DNA of 26,956 bases from a virus, in the IMG/VR virus record IMGVR_UViG_3300021964_000425, positions 1-26,956 of that record. One strand, 5' to 3'. This document shows, piece after piece, positions 5,865 through 15,426 of the stretch. The stretch's first letter is position 1. The number at the start of each line of letters is the position of its first letter. Below the pieces are notes generated by a model. The model searched no databases and was not told the origin of the DNA. It saw only the letters and a list, made by a program, of their open reading frames with translations. Made by a program: the position numbers and the translations under genes.

Positions 5865-7550
5865 TTATGCTACACGAACATAAAGCGTATAAGTTTCAAC
5901 AGTTTCTGCTGAGGATTGAATTGTTTCTCCGAAATAGTTACCTGTAAAGTCACCTGTGTATGTTCCTACGAAATCACCAGTAAATGTGCCAATATAGTTT
6001 CCAGTAAAGTTCGTAGTAGATGCTGCGGTTGAGTTTCTTGTAGAATCTGCGGTTGAATTACGTGTAAAGTTTTCATCCTGTACTCTTGTATATGTACCAG
6101 TAAAATCACCCGTAAAACCTGAACTATAATTGCCTGCATAACCAGCCGCATCTGGATTAACTGAACCACGTGTAGAATCTCTCGTAGAGTTTCTTGTATA
6201 GTTTCCTTCATAAGGAGCAATTAAGAAGTTACCAACATAGTTACCAAGATAGTATGTCTCATTGATAGGACTGTACACGCTTCGGGTATAATCAGTTACT
6301 CGTGCTGGAGCACCAAGATAATCTGTGCCTGCATAATCAGTTTCATAGTTAGATTGAATTGGTCCAACCCAGTTACCCTGATAGTCTATATTTTGTAAAG
6401 GACCACCTACCCAGTTTCCAACAAAGTCTGTAGGTCCAGCAAAATTACCAGTATAATTAGTTGAAAATGCTTGTCCATCTGGATTTATGTAAGTTCCAAT
6501 AAAATCTCCTGTGAAATCTCCTGTAAAATTTCCAGTATATGTAATCGCACCAAGATAAGTTCCTTCAAATGCTTCTATTTGTACTCTTGTATATGCACCT
6601 TCGAAGTTACCTGTGTATGGACCAACGAAGTCTCCTGTAAAGTCTCCTATATAATTACCAGTAAAGTCACCGACAAAATTACCCTCATAATCTGCTGTAT
6701 AGTCTGTTTCATATACAGATGTAAAGTTTTCATCAGCATCTGCAGTACTATTACGTGTATAATCAACATCTGATGTTGTCTTTTTCGTATCAGTTGCAGT
6801 ACCTCTTGTTGACCATGTACCTGCTAATGTAGGTGCACCTTGAGTTGAAGATCTTAATTGATAATTACCAATGTTACCTGATGAATCCATCATATAATAC
6901 TTCATATGATTTCCGAGGGTGTACACACACTGAGCACTATCCATCGCTTGTAATCCTTGGAAAGTACCTGTGTAACCGCCAGATCTCTTGATCGACATTG
7001 GATTTACTTTTGTAGGTTCTGATATTCCGGATGTTCTCTTATAAATGCTATAGTTTACAGTTGTGCCATCTGTTTGTGTGTCTGAAAACACATTCGATAA
7101 GTGTACGGTATAACCAGCTGGAGCAGACGAACCTAATCTAAATGAACCTAAATATTCATTTACCATCGCGTGACCAGCTAATCTTTTTGATAGTTCATAA
7201 AATTCAGCAGATGACATTTCACCTATATCTGAATTTGATTCTACATTTATTGGTGTTCTAAAGTTTGCATTTGCTGAATCTAAGTCACTACCATTTCTTT
7301 GATATAAAGTAGTAACTGTTGAACCAGTAGATAATGCTGAACCTGGATGAGTTCCTACTGCTTCATTAAAGAATGTGTCTGTGAATGAACCAATGCTGTT
7401 TCCTGATAGAGTCGATAATTGATATGGAGCTGTAGAATCGTCCATCATCAAGCGAAGACTTGCCTGATAAGCTAGCCAATGCTCTTCATCACGAGTGAAT
7501 CTTTGTATGTCCCCGTCTGCTTGATGTTTAAGTGGGTAACGATTAGCCAT
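5865..7550 (-). CDS. 561-aa tetrapeptide-repeat fibre protein
   Basis: This is the shorter paralogue of the 856-aa protein encoded next. Residues 1-260 form a non-repetitive head (WLAYQASLRL, FRLGSSAP, SDTQTDGTTVNYSIYKRT, RGTATDTKK). Residues about 262-542 are four-residue repeats such as VGDFTGNYIGDFTGDF and RNSTRDSTRG, and the tail is GETIQSSAETVETYTLYVRVA. Here the repeats are broken by more irregular inserts (VGGPLQNIDYQGNWVGPIQ). AGGA and GAG occur upstream of the ATG. The gene follows the 269-aa fibre-like gene by 11 bases and is the last gene of the unit driven from 16287-16294. It is probably a virion fibre or baseplate-associated filament; exact role unknown. Confidence 0.85.
   Translation of the reverse strand: MANRYPLKHQADGDIQRFTRDEEHWLAYQASLRLMMDDSTAPYQLSTLSGNSIGSFTDTFFNEAVGTHPGSALSTGSTVTTLYQRNGSDLDSANANFRTPINVESNSDIGEMSSAEFYELSKRLAGHAMVNEYLGSFRLGSSAPAGYTVHLSNVFSDTQTDGTTVNYSIYKRTSGISEPTKVNPMSIKRSGGYTGTFQGLQAMDSAQCVYTLGNHMKYYMMDSSGNIGNYQLRSSTQGAPTLAGTWSTRGTATDTKKTTSDVDYTRNSTADADENFTSVYETDYTADYEGNFVGDFTGNYIGDFTGDFVGPYTGNFEGAYTRVQIEAFEGTYLGAITYTGNFTGDFTGDFIGTYINPDGQAFSTNYTGNFAGPTDFVGNWVGGPLQNIDYQGNWVGPIQSNYETDYAGTDYLGAPARVTDYTRSVYSPINETYYLGNYVGNFLIAPYEGNYTRNSTRDSTRGSVNPDAAGYAGNYSSGFTGDFTGTYTRVQDENFTRNSTADSTRNSTAASTTNFTGNYIGTFTGDFVGTYTGDFTGNYFGETIQSSAETVETYTLYVRVA
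5925..6767. repeat. In-frame tandem repeats coding for four-residue units (561-aa protein)
   Basis: Degenerate 12-base units encode [DN]-[FYS]-[TVI]-[GRAS] quartets over residues about 262-542. They are less regular than the array in the neighbouring paralogue, with several unique inserts between short runs. Confidence 0.85.
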
Positions 7551-7561
7551 ACCACTCTATC

Positions 7562-8371
7562 CTATGATGCTGGGTTTAATAACGTTCCTGCACTGTCGTA
7601 TACGTTAATTACTCTTGCGTTAAGTATATTTTTATCGCTGTCTAATAAATCTATTTGTGTATGTAATTCATTGATCGCAGCACCGTGTGTTTGTGCTGTC
7701 GTATCAAGTGCAATTGATGTAATTGTACCTGCAAATGTAACATTTGCTCCACTGAAGGTAGCTGCAGTTGTTGTGCCTGATTTAATAATCAAGTTACCTG
7801 AAGTATTTGTTAAACTACCAAATTGTGTTCCATCGTCTTTTAATACAACGTCTCCACCACCTGCATCTAAATTAATGTCTGCAGCTGCATCAACTGTAAA
7901 AGCACCTGTGGTAAGTACTGATAAAGCACCTGTTACACTCATACTTGGAGGTGAACCTGCTATATTGAAATCTATAACATCAGCACCACCGTCTTGGAAT
8001 TTAATATTACCACCATCAGCATCAATGAATATATCATCTGAAGCATCAAGTGTAATATCAGTAGAAGTTACAACAAGATTAGTTGAACTATTTTGTAATG
8101 TACCAAAGCTAGCTGAATCATCTCGTAGCGTGATTATACCACCACTTGCATCGAGGGTAATATTACCAGCATCGTTGACATATAATCCAGTTGACTTAAT
8201 TTGATTTGCTGATGCATCAAATACTGCATCTATTTCGTTAATAGCTCCTACTAAATCTGAATCTACATTTGTAGTGAGTGCAGCACTGTCACCAGCAAAC
8301 TTAGAAACAACATTGACTTTGTTTCTTAAATTCAGTATATTGTCGTCTAAATTTACTACCTTATATGCCAT
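7562..8371 (-). CDS. 269-aa beta-rich tail fibre-like structural protein
   Basis: The N-terminus contains LTTNVDSDLVGAINEID (about 32-48), a motif widely seen at the start of phage fibre and baseplate-attached proteins. Residues 70-103 (ITLDASGGIITLRDDSASFG onward) and 166-198 (INLDAGGGDVVLKDDGTQFG onward) are internal repeats, with a weaker third copy between them (106-140). All have the short beta-strand and turn pattern of a beta-helix or beta-prism shaft. The C-terminal 45 residues are helical and may trimerise (AAINELHTQIDLLDSDKNIL). The start overlaps the end of the 80-aa gene by 11 bases, so translation is probably coupled. It likely forms a short fibre or spacer in the tail; the name rests on architecture, not on a proven family. 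Confidence 0.75.
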   Translation of the reverse strand: MAYKVVNLDDNILNLRNKVNVVSKFAGDSAALTTNVDSDLVGAINEIDAVFDASANQIKSTGLYVNDAGNITLDASGGIITLRDDSASFGTLQNSSTNLVVTSTDITLDASDDIFIDADGGNIKFQDGGADVIDFNIAGSPPSMSVTGALSVLTTGAFTVDAAADINLDAGGGDVVLKDDGTQFGSLTNTSGNLIIKSGTTTAATFSGANVTFAGTITSIALDTTAQTHGAAINELHTQIDLLDSDKNILNARVINVYDSAGTLLNPAS

Positions 8372-8603
8372 TTTTCTCGTCCAATAATCTTAAGATTAAA
8401 TCGTTAATTTTATTTATTCCGTCCTCAACTTTCTCAAGTCGATTAATTAATTGTTTCTCTTCTTCAGCCTTTTTCAATCTCAACGCTTTTCGTTGTCGAG
8501 CTTGCATAACTTCATTTTCACTTATGTTAATAATAACACCAGTTTTTCTATCTCGTGCTAACCCTTTATGTCCTTCTACTCTTATTAAGTCCATAAACTT
8601 CAT
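8361..8603 (-). CDS. 80-aa coiled-coil protein, unknown function
   Basis: The N-terminal half (RVEGHKGLARDRKTGVIINI) fits a small domain that I remember in short proteins of marine T4-like phages, with 'VEGH-x-x-L-x-R-D-x-x-T-x-x-I-I-N' as its signature; no function is known to me. Residues about 38-77 form a charged helix suited to a coiled coil (KKAEEEKQLINRLEKVEDGI). The ATG overlaps the stop of the giant gene (TAATG), and the next gene begins before this one ends. It could be a small linker or assembly factor for the fibres on both sides. Confidence 0.75.
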   Translation of the reverse strand: MKFMDLIRVEGHKGLARDRKTGVIINISENEVMQARQRKALRLKKAEEEKQLINRLEKVEDGINKINDLILRLLDEKNGI

Positions 8604-11600
8604 TAATCAATCATTGCTATTGCTCTAAAGTCTCTTAATTTAGGGACTCTTGAAGAGTTTGTTGATCTCATTACAATTTTAAATTGCATTTTTGTAAATG
8701 GATCTAACACACCGTTCTGACCACCAGCTAGATATTCATAATCTCTAAAGATTGTAGGATTATCATCTGGAGCTGGAGTTGATTGTGGTGCTAATAGTAC
8801 CCAGTTAACTTGATCTAAGTTAGTATCTTCTCCACCAACTCTGTAATATAAGTCTACAGAAGCTACTGAAGGTCTATTGACTGCTAAGAATACTTTAATA
8901 CCTACTGAAGCGTTTGCAAGAGTAGCAGGTATTGAGATGTGTCTTGCAACTTCTTTACCGTTTGTTGCTACAGTTTCTGCAGAATCTTCAATTGTAAATT
9001 TATCAACAGTTGTATCTGTAATGTGGTTTCCAATCAGAGTCATTGAAGCTCTTTGTAAGTCAACAATTGGAGATACAAAGTTATTTGTTGTGCTAATAGG
9101 TACACTTATTTCTGATGAATAGTTTCCACCCAATCCTTCAGAACCTACTACTAAGTTTTCTCTCGTTCTATTGGCAATCATCTTAGGTGCAGAGAATGAA
9201 GTGTTTCTATTGAATCTTAATGCTGACCAAGCTGTATCTTTTGTCATTCTTGTTTCTGAACCAGCTACTGATCTACCTGAAGTAAACTTACCTCTTAATG
9301 CTAAACCTGTTAAGTCAGGTACCATTGTTTGTAGATCAACTTTTGCTAAGTTAAATTGAATGTTTCTATCTACAACTTTAACATTCGAACCACCTGAATA
9401 TGTTGATTTAGTTGGCGCAAGTGTTCCAGCTGGTACTGAGAACACAATACCGGAAGCATCAAAATGTTTTACAGTATGTGTTGAATCGAGTACGCTGCCT
9501 AATACACCACCATAACTTGTTCCACCTGTTAATCCAGTTATTTCGAAAGTATCTCCTGAATCTAAACCGTGATCTGGGAAATGAAGGATAATATCTGAAT
9601 CGCCAGCTGTAGTTTTAATTGGGTTAGGATCTAATCTGTAAGCAGGAACATTTGCATTTCTCAATCTTACGTCACCAGATGTCTTATTAAATGATGCCCT
9701 TACAAGTTTCATCATTAAATCTTTCTTCTGATCTGGCTCCCATGTTCTACCATTTTGTGATTTAAATAGTGAACCAAGTGAAGGTTGAGTTGTAATTCTC
9801 TTCGATGTAGAACCTAACTGGAATTGTCCAACTTCTGAAACATAAACCGTGTATTTGTTACTATCAGCAAGTAATACGACTGCATATTCCTCTTGTGGTG
9901 AGAGATATACAGGTTCATCTAACTCAAATGATGTAGGAGCTGCCAAAACTCCAGCAACTGTTTGTGTTGATACAGTTGTTACTTGAGAAGATGTAAGCGT
10001 TTTAGTTGCAATATACTTTGTAGAATGTGGATGTCCATTTTCCATTGGTCTGATTTGTAAAGTTACAGGTAGTGTACTATCTTTAGTTTTAAAGTATACT
10101 TTAACTTTTGTTAAGAATACACCTGTTAAATCGTTGACCAAGAAAGATTGAGCAAGAGGATCTCGATATCCACATCTTGTTCTCATCATCTTATTACCAA
10201 TGAATGTGTCACCTACGAATCTAGAACCAAAGTTACTAAATGTTAAGGCTGCATCAGGTAAAGTATTGTCTGCTGTAAATGTTGCTGCACCAGTTCTGAG
10301 TGGGCTAATAAGTTTACCAAGCGATGGCAAGAAACTCTTAACTTTCTTACTATTAGATGTAGTAGTTTCTTCACCTAAAACATTAAGTACGCGAGTTGTC
10401 TTAACTGTTTCTTGTACAGTTTCGATTGTACCTTTTGCTTCATACGTTGCTGTTGCAACAGATAATGCTTGGTTGTCTAATCCACCAGAAATATCTAATA
10501 GTTTAAATTGTCTCGTACCAGTTTTAAATTGTTTATGAGGAATAAAGAATGAACCCTCAATTGCACCATTTGTATCAGATACAAGTGATGATGAACCTTC
10601 TGGGTGAGATGTAGCTGCATCGTATTGGTTACCATAGTCAGTAGTATCAGCTGAGAAGTTCACAAATGTTTCTTCTCTAACCCAACTGTCAACTGCCTTA
10701 TTATCAAAGTAAGGATAGTATTTAGTGTTAGGTCTTAATCCACCAACTTTAAAGTAAATCTTACGTGATCGTATCCAAGGTATAAGTGCAACGTCAACAA
10801 CTTTATTTCCAACAACTTCTCTTATCGTTTCTGATGAAACAATTCGATTAACTTTCGTTGGGTTAGCTCTTTCGTCGGCATCTGCATTATATCTTGGTGA
10901 GTCAGGTTGATCTCCCCAAGCATCAGCTCTTCTGGCTTGTGCTGTTCTGTAATCTCTATCAGGTGTTGATGATGTTAATGATCTATTTGCATCGTCACCA
11001 ACTTCTAAATCTTCGATATTTTTACCGCCCCAGTTCCATTCCCAGTTATTCCATAGGTAAGCTTGAGTGGTATCTAATTTAGTTCCACCTTGGACAACCT
11101 TTTGTCCAGTTTGTTTTACTTCTCTCCATTCATCTGATGCTGGAGATAGTGTAATATTACCTCTTGATGAAGTAACATTGAATGGGTTTACATTCTCTGT
11201 GCCTGAACAAATGTCAATTGCTTGATATTCAGCTGAGTCATATGATAACATAACTAAGTCACCGACTTTAGTTACATTTGATGATGAGTCAGCATTGTAT
11301 ATAAGTCTTATGTTATTTTCGTGGAAAGATGGTCTTAATATCTTTTCACCTGGATCAATAGATGCACTATAACCAGCATCAGCAGTTTGTGCAAATGCTT
11401 GATCACTAAAGTTATCAACTAAGAATCCAGCTTTTGTTCTAGCATTACCAGTACTATCTAATACTTGTAAGTTCTTTGTATCAACTTCAAGTAATGATAG
11501 AGCAGTAAGTTCTTCTAATCTTTGGACTTGTTTATCCAACTTAGAGATATCGTTCATAGTGTATCTCTTCGCATCGATTGGACTTAAAACAACATCAGAG

Positions 11601-13927
11601 TCGTTAGTCGTATTTGCGTTAAGAGCTATGCGATATAATTCTAAAGTTCCATCTGGTGTGTTAGGGAATTTAGGATTAAAATCTGGTGTACCTTGTACAT
11701 TAATCAATACTCCATTTTCATCGATAACTAATTTATCTGAACGAGGTTGATATGTATCAACGTCTGCTAATAGAGTATCACCATTTCTTGGTAATTTATT
11801 AATGTCTGTAAATCCTGCACTTGCGACAATACCTTGTTTGGTAGGTCTAAAGTCTAGGACATCTCTAAGTTGTATGGTTCCTTCTACAGGTGAAGTGTGA
11901 GAAGGAATGTTTCCATAAGATACTTGACCATCGTATGAGTTGACTGAATAGAAGTCACCTGAACCATGTGCAAAGTATCTGAATTGACAGTAAGTGGCTG
12001 ATGGCTTGCTTAGTCCTGATTTAAGAATAAGTCTTGAATTTTGATAATAGTTATCTCTTTGTCCGTTATCAACGTTAAAGTTATCACTAATATCAACAGC
12101 AGTACCACCTGCACTGTCTTGAATTGCAAGTATATCGTATAAGTCAGCTTGACCTAAGTCGATATATGTAATACCATCTGAATCTACGTAATCAGCAGCT
12201 GTCGTAGAAGTCTTGGTAGTAGTTGTAAGTGTTTTAGCTCTTTCTGTTACGCTCTTTGATACGTAATAGACGAGAGTAAATCCTGCAGAAGCTGATAATC
12301 CACCAATTGTTACTGATGTAGAGCTTGATGAAACGATTGTAGGAGCAACTAATTGTCCATTTGAAGTTGCTATCCATAATCCTGTATCTGTTAAAGCTTC
12401 TGGAGCTGAAACTGTAATTGTTGCTTGACCTGAACCATTTGCAGCACCAGTTGTTCTTCTTTGTGAAGTTACTGTAATATCTGTAAGTTCTTTAGGTCGT
12501 ATTCTTGGCATATCAAAGAATACATTATTGTCTCTTGGTTGTTTAAGTATAGCTTTAGCTACTCCATTTAAAGTTTCAGTCGTAATTGTTAATCTGTCTC
12601 CAGCACTATCACCAACTTGTAAATGTCTTGCATCTATTTCAAAGTTTTTACCAGCGTTCATCTTTGTATCAAAAATGTATGCTCTATAATCAGCACCATC
12701 TTCTTCAATAGCTCTAATTCTGGTTGTACCTACAACTGATTTAGAATTATCTAAAATACTAATTGAACCTAAAGTATCGATAGTTGGAATAGTTAATCCA
12801 CTTGCACTTGAACTATCATTTACAATCAGATAGTTTCCATATACAACTGGAATGTTTACGTTAGCTTCTGAAACGTATGTTTGTGGTTTAGCAATTGCTA
12901 AAGTATTTGCAGTTTGTGTTTCTGCTCTATAACCATTTACATATGCAACACCAGGTGAAACGTCTAAGTCTAAGTAATTAGCATCAGAATCGTTTAATGA
13001 GAAAGTTGCTTTAAATGGTTTAACGATATAGTTACCAGATTCCTCGTAAGTTCTCTTAGCAAGTAAGTCGTTAATTTTATTGTAATTGTCAGTTGCCGAA
13101 ATTTGAGAGACGATTTCAGATTGTTTAACTTTACAATAGAATATAAAATCTTCATCTGCGGCCACGTCTGCTTCATCGATAAGAGTTAATCTTATTCGAT
13201 ATCTGTCAGCACCTGGAGCAGAAGTATTCGGTGTTGCACCTTGATTATCGTATAATGCTGAATTATCACCTGAAGTTACAATATCTTGTGTAACTTTAAA
13301 TCCAACATTACCACTATAATCATTTGAATAGTAACTTAATATGAGTGATTGTGCACTTGAATATACGAAGTGACCTTGTGTAAAGAATGCACCATCACCG
13401 AATGAAATTCTTGTACCTGTACCTGTTGCACTTGTTGAAGCTGATTTGATATCACCAACAGATGCATTTTCTAATGTTTCGTTATCAGCAGCTTTAATAT
13501 ATGTTCCACTTGAGTTACCACCAATGTATTGTACATAAATGGTATCAACTGCACCAGTTTGTGCTGCTGTATAATACTCTAAGATTCTAAATGTAACACC
13601 AGAAGTTGCTCCTGTATATTCAGCATCAATTAGAGTTGATGTGTCTGCTGGAAGTGCTAAACCACCAGCACCAGTATCTGTATTAAGTTTAATGTAGTCA
13701 TAAGATTTATTGATAGTAACAGTTGAACCAGATACACAAGCACCTTCTTTAAAGATATTCTTACCGAATCTCTCCATTTCCTTGTTGATGATTGTTTGTA
13801 ACTGAGTTAACTCTCTTGCTTGTAGAGCTCTACCAGCATTAAACAGTATTCGATAGTAAGCATCACTATCGTTATAATCATCTTTATATGTTGATGCAAA
13901 TATTCCTGAGTTGTATGCTGTTGCCAT
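8603..13927 (-). CDS. Giant DUF4815-type virion structural protein (1774 aa)
   Basis: The N-terminus carries the signature I know from DUF4815 proteins of marine T4-like phages: STYKDDYNDSDAYYRILF, then RALQARELTQLQTIINKEM and FGKNIFKEGACV (about 12-64). A helical stretch near residue 790 (DISKLDKQVQRLEELTALSL) is also typical. Around residues 1240-1400 a beta-sandwich-like part (DPLAQSFLVNDLTGVFLTKV, then IRPMENGHP, PVYLSPQEEYAVVLLADS) resembles a sugar-binding or fibre-interface domain. The last 120 residues (VDLYYRV, KMQFKIVMRSTNSSRVPKL) are again beta-rich. No catalytic motif is apparent. Its place right after gp8 suggests a peripheral baseplate or fibre-network protein, perhaps in the position of T4 gp9-gp12, but equivalence is unproven. 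It starts eight bases after the gp8 stop. Confidence 0.85.
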   Translation of the reverse strand: MATAYNSGIFASTYKDDYNDSDAYYRILFNAGRALQARELTQLQTIINKEMERFGKNIFKEGACVSGSTVTINKSYDYIKLNTDTGAGGLALPADTSTLIDAEYTGATSGVTFRILEYYTAAQTGAVDTIYVQYIGGNSSGTYIKAADNETLENASVGDIKSASTSATGTGTRISFGDGAFFTQGHFVYSSAQSLILSYYSNDYSGNVGFKVTQDIVTSGDNSALYDNQGATPNTSAPGADRYRIRLTLIDEADVAADEDFIFYCKVKQSEIVSQISATDNYNKINDLLAKRTYEESGNYIVKPFKATFSLNDSDANYLDLDVSPGVAYVNGYRAETQTANTLAIAKPQTYVSEANVNIPVVYGNYLIVNDSSSASGLTIPTIDTLGSISILDNSKSVVGTTRIRAIEEDGADYRAYIFDTKMNAGKNFEIDARHLQVGDSAGDRLTITTETLNGVAKAILKQPRDNNVFFDMPRIRPKELTDITVTSQRRTTGAANGSGQATITVSAPEALTDTGLWIATSNGQLVAPTIVSSSSTSVTIGGLSASAGFTLVYYVSKSVTERAKTLTTTTKTSTTAADYVDSDGITYIDLGQADLYDILAIQDSAGGTAVDISDNFNVDNGQRDNYYQNSRLILKSGLSKPSATYCQFRYFAHGSGDFYSVNSYDGQVSYGNIPSHTSPVEGTIQLRDVLDFRPTKQGIVASAGFTDINKLPRNGDTLLADVDTYQPRSDKLVIDENGVLINVQGTPDFNPKFPNTPDGTLELYRIALNANTTNDSDVVLSPIDAKRYTMNDISKLDKQVQRLEELTALSLLEVDTKNLQVLDSTGNARTKAGFLVDNFSDQAFAQTADAGYSASIDPGEKILRPSFHENNIRLIYNADSSSNVTKVGDLVMLSYDSAEYQAIDICSGTENVNPFNVTSSRGNITLSPASDEWREVKQTGQKVVQGGTKLDTTQAYLWNNWEWNWGGKNIEDLEVGDDANRSLTSSTPDRDYRTAQARRADAWGDQPDSPRYNADADERANPTKVNRIVSSETIREVVGNKVVDVALIPWIRSRKIYFKVGGLRPNTKYYPYFDNKAVDSWVREETFVNFSADTTDYGNQYDAATSHPEGSSSLVSDTNGAIEGSFFIPHKQFKTGTRQFKLLDISGGLDNQALSVATATYEAKGTIETVQETVKTTRVLNVLGEETTTSNSKKVKSFLPSLGKLISPLRTGAATFTADNTLPDAALTFSNFGSRFVGDTFIGNKMMRTRCGYRDPLAQSFLVNDLTGVFLTKVKVYFKTKDSTLPVTLQIRPMENGHPHSTKYIATKTLTSSQVTTVSTQTVAGVLAAPTSFELDEPVYLSPQEEYAVVLLADSNKYTVYVSEVGQFQLGSTSKRITTQPSLGSLFKSQNGRTWEPDQKKDLMMKLVRASFNKTSGDVRLRNANVPAYRLDPNPIKTTAGDSDIILHFPDHGLDSGDTFEITGLTGGTSYGGVLGSVLDSTHTVKHFDASGIVFSVPAGTLAPTKSTYSGGSNVKVVDRNIQFNLAKVDLQTMVPDLTGLALRGKFTSGRSVAGSETRMTKDTAWSALRFNRNTSFSAPKMIANRTRENLVVGSEGLGGNYSSEISVPISTTNNFVSPIVDLQRASMTLIGNHITDTTVDKFTIEDSAETVATNGKEVARHISIPATLANASVGIKVFLAVNRPSVASVDLYYRVGGEDTNLDQVNWVLLAPQSTPAPDDNPTIFRDYEYLAGGQNGVLDPFTKMQFKIVMRSTNSSRVPKLRDFRAIAMID

Positions 13928-13935
13928 TTCTTATC

Positions 13936-15414
13936 CTAAATTGTAATTACTATCTTCAAGTCTTCAGTTTGAGCTGCTGATCTAGCTACTGCCGCACGAT
14001 TATCGATGTATAAAACATCTCCACTCATTCTATCTATCTCAGTGGCATCTGCTGAATCTCCCAACTGAATAACTGTTGCAGATCCACCACCTGGACTACT
14101 TGTAATTGCTGATGAATCAAAAGCAGTAAATCCAGTAGTTTCGTTCTGATGATAATATATGTATGTAGCATCTGCAGAGTCAACTAAAGCTTTAGCTCCT
14201 GTTGCAGATTGTGTAATTGTATCATCGTTATCAAACTGATCATTTGAACCAGTTACCGTTAATCTTCGAAGTGTACTTCCGACTGAACCAGTGTAGTAAT
14301 CTCTAGCACTGTCGTATTTCCAATTCAATGGATTTTTTACAAGAAGCACTTGTCTAAAGTCATTTAATGGGAACTCTCCACCTTCAACACCTGCAGGTTG
14401 AGTGTTAAACATAATTGAACTTGATTTTAAATCTTGTCGAGGATCAGCACCAATACCACCTGAAGGACCAATTACTGGTCTTGCAACAGCTGGTTTAGTT
14501 ACTCCACTTGAGTCTGCAACTGTTATACTTGCATAAGTATAACCTGAACCAAAGAATGAAGCTGAATCAAATGCTATCTTCTTAATAACTCCACCACTTA
14601 TATAAGCGTGAGCCGTAGCACCTGAACCATCTCCAACAACTGTAATTCCAGGAGCATTTACATAACCAGCTCCACCAGAATCTAATTCGATGTTTAATAT
14701 TGCACCATCAACTGCAGCATTCTGCACACCGACTTGTTGTGTTTGAGCTGCTGATAAAGTTGGATCGTTAGCTGAGTCAGCTACGACTTTCTCAACTGGC
14801 ATATAGTTAGCAGCTAAGTACTTATTCGCATTTGTAGCATCGATAGTGTATAAGAATTTCCAAACATATCCATCAGCAGTACTAAATGCAGAAGTGGCAA
14901 CACCACTTGGTTTTACTGTTGATGGTTGTGCTGTACCAGAAGCGTTCTTAGCTCTCTGTAAGCAAATGTAAACGTTATTCTCATCAGTTAGTACATAATA
15001 AGCATTTGAAGGATAACCTGTTTGATTATCATCGTATGCACTGTATGTTGCACCCGATGTCCAGTTGTATCTTGGAACTACAAATTTATAATCGTTAACT
15101 TGTTTTAAAGCCTGTAAAGTATATTGTGCGGTTCTAACTGTTCTTGGATTTAATCCTGGTGCTGGAGCTGAATCGCTAGCATTCCAGTCTTCAGATCTAG
15201 CTATACCTGCATATACTCTGTTAAATTCGTGTTTCTTTACAACATGAGGTCCAGTTAAATTTCCTAGACCTTTAAAGTTCTGTTGAGCAGAGTCTGCTAA
15301 ACCAAAATTAGATGCGGTAGCACTATCGTTTAAGACAACATATTGCTGACCAACATCATCGAATAGCTTTTCTGCTTGTTGAAATTTTGTTATTGTACTA
15401 ATTACTGCTGCCAT
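13936..15414 (-). CDS. gp8: Baseplate wedge protein gp8
   Basis: This 492-aa protein matches the T4 gp8 plan. It has the NNVYICLQRAKN strand (about 146-157), the TVKPSGVATSAF...DGYVWKFLYTID segment (166-192) and a C-terminal GDVLYIDNRAAVARSAAQTE element (465-484). In T4, gp8 is a dimeric wedge protein that binds gp7 and gp10 and changes contacts during sheath contraction. T4 gp8 has about 334 residues; the extra length here includes a Gly-rich domain (235-315: SGGAGYVNAPGITVVGDGSG and a second GSGYTYASITV repeat). Eight DSA tripeptides are spread along the chain. It starts 12 bases after the small fibre-like gene, without a promoter of its own. Confidence 0.9.
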   Translation of the reverse strand: MAAVISTITKFQQAEKLFDDVGQQYVVLNDSATASNFGLADSAQQNFKGLGNLTGPHVVKKHEFNRVYAGIARSEDWNASDSAPAPGLNPRTVRTAQYTLQALKQVNDYKFVVPRYNWTSGATYSAYDDNQTGYPSNAYYVLTDENNVYICLQRAKNASGTAQPSTVKPSGVATSAFSTADGYVWKFLYTIDATNANKYLAANYMPVEKVVADSANDPTLSAAQTQQVGVQNAAVDGAILNIELDSGGAGYVNAPGITVVGDGSGATAHAYISGGVIKKIAFDSASFFGSGYTYASITVADSSGVTKPAVARPVIGPSGGIGADPRQDLKSSSIMFNTQPAGVEGGEFPLNDFRQVLLVKNPLNWKYDSARDYYTGSVGSTLRRLTVTGSNDQFDNDDTITQSATGAKALVDSADATYIYYHQNETTGFTAFDSSAITSSPGGGSATVIQLGDSADATEIDRMSGDVLYIDNRAAVARSAAQTEDLKIVITI

Positions 15415-15426
15415 ATCTTTACCCTA

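Noticed and set aside
7479-8204. Plus-strand open frame of 241 residues
   Set aside because: It is antisense to the 269-aa fibre-like gene, whose conserved N-terminal motif and overlap with the 80-aa gene support the minus strand.
8410-8417. Near-match to a late promoter (TATTTATT on plus strand)
   Set aside because: One base off the consensus and inside the 80-aa coding sequence, not in a gap before a gene.
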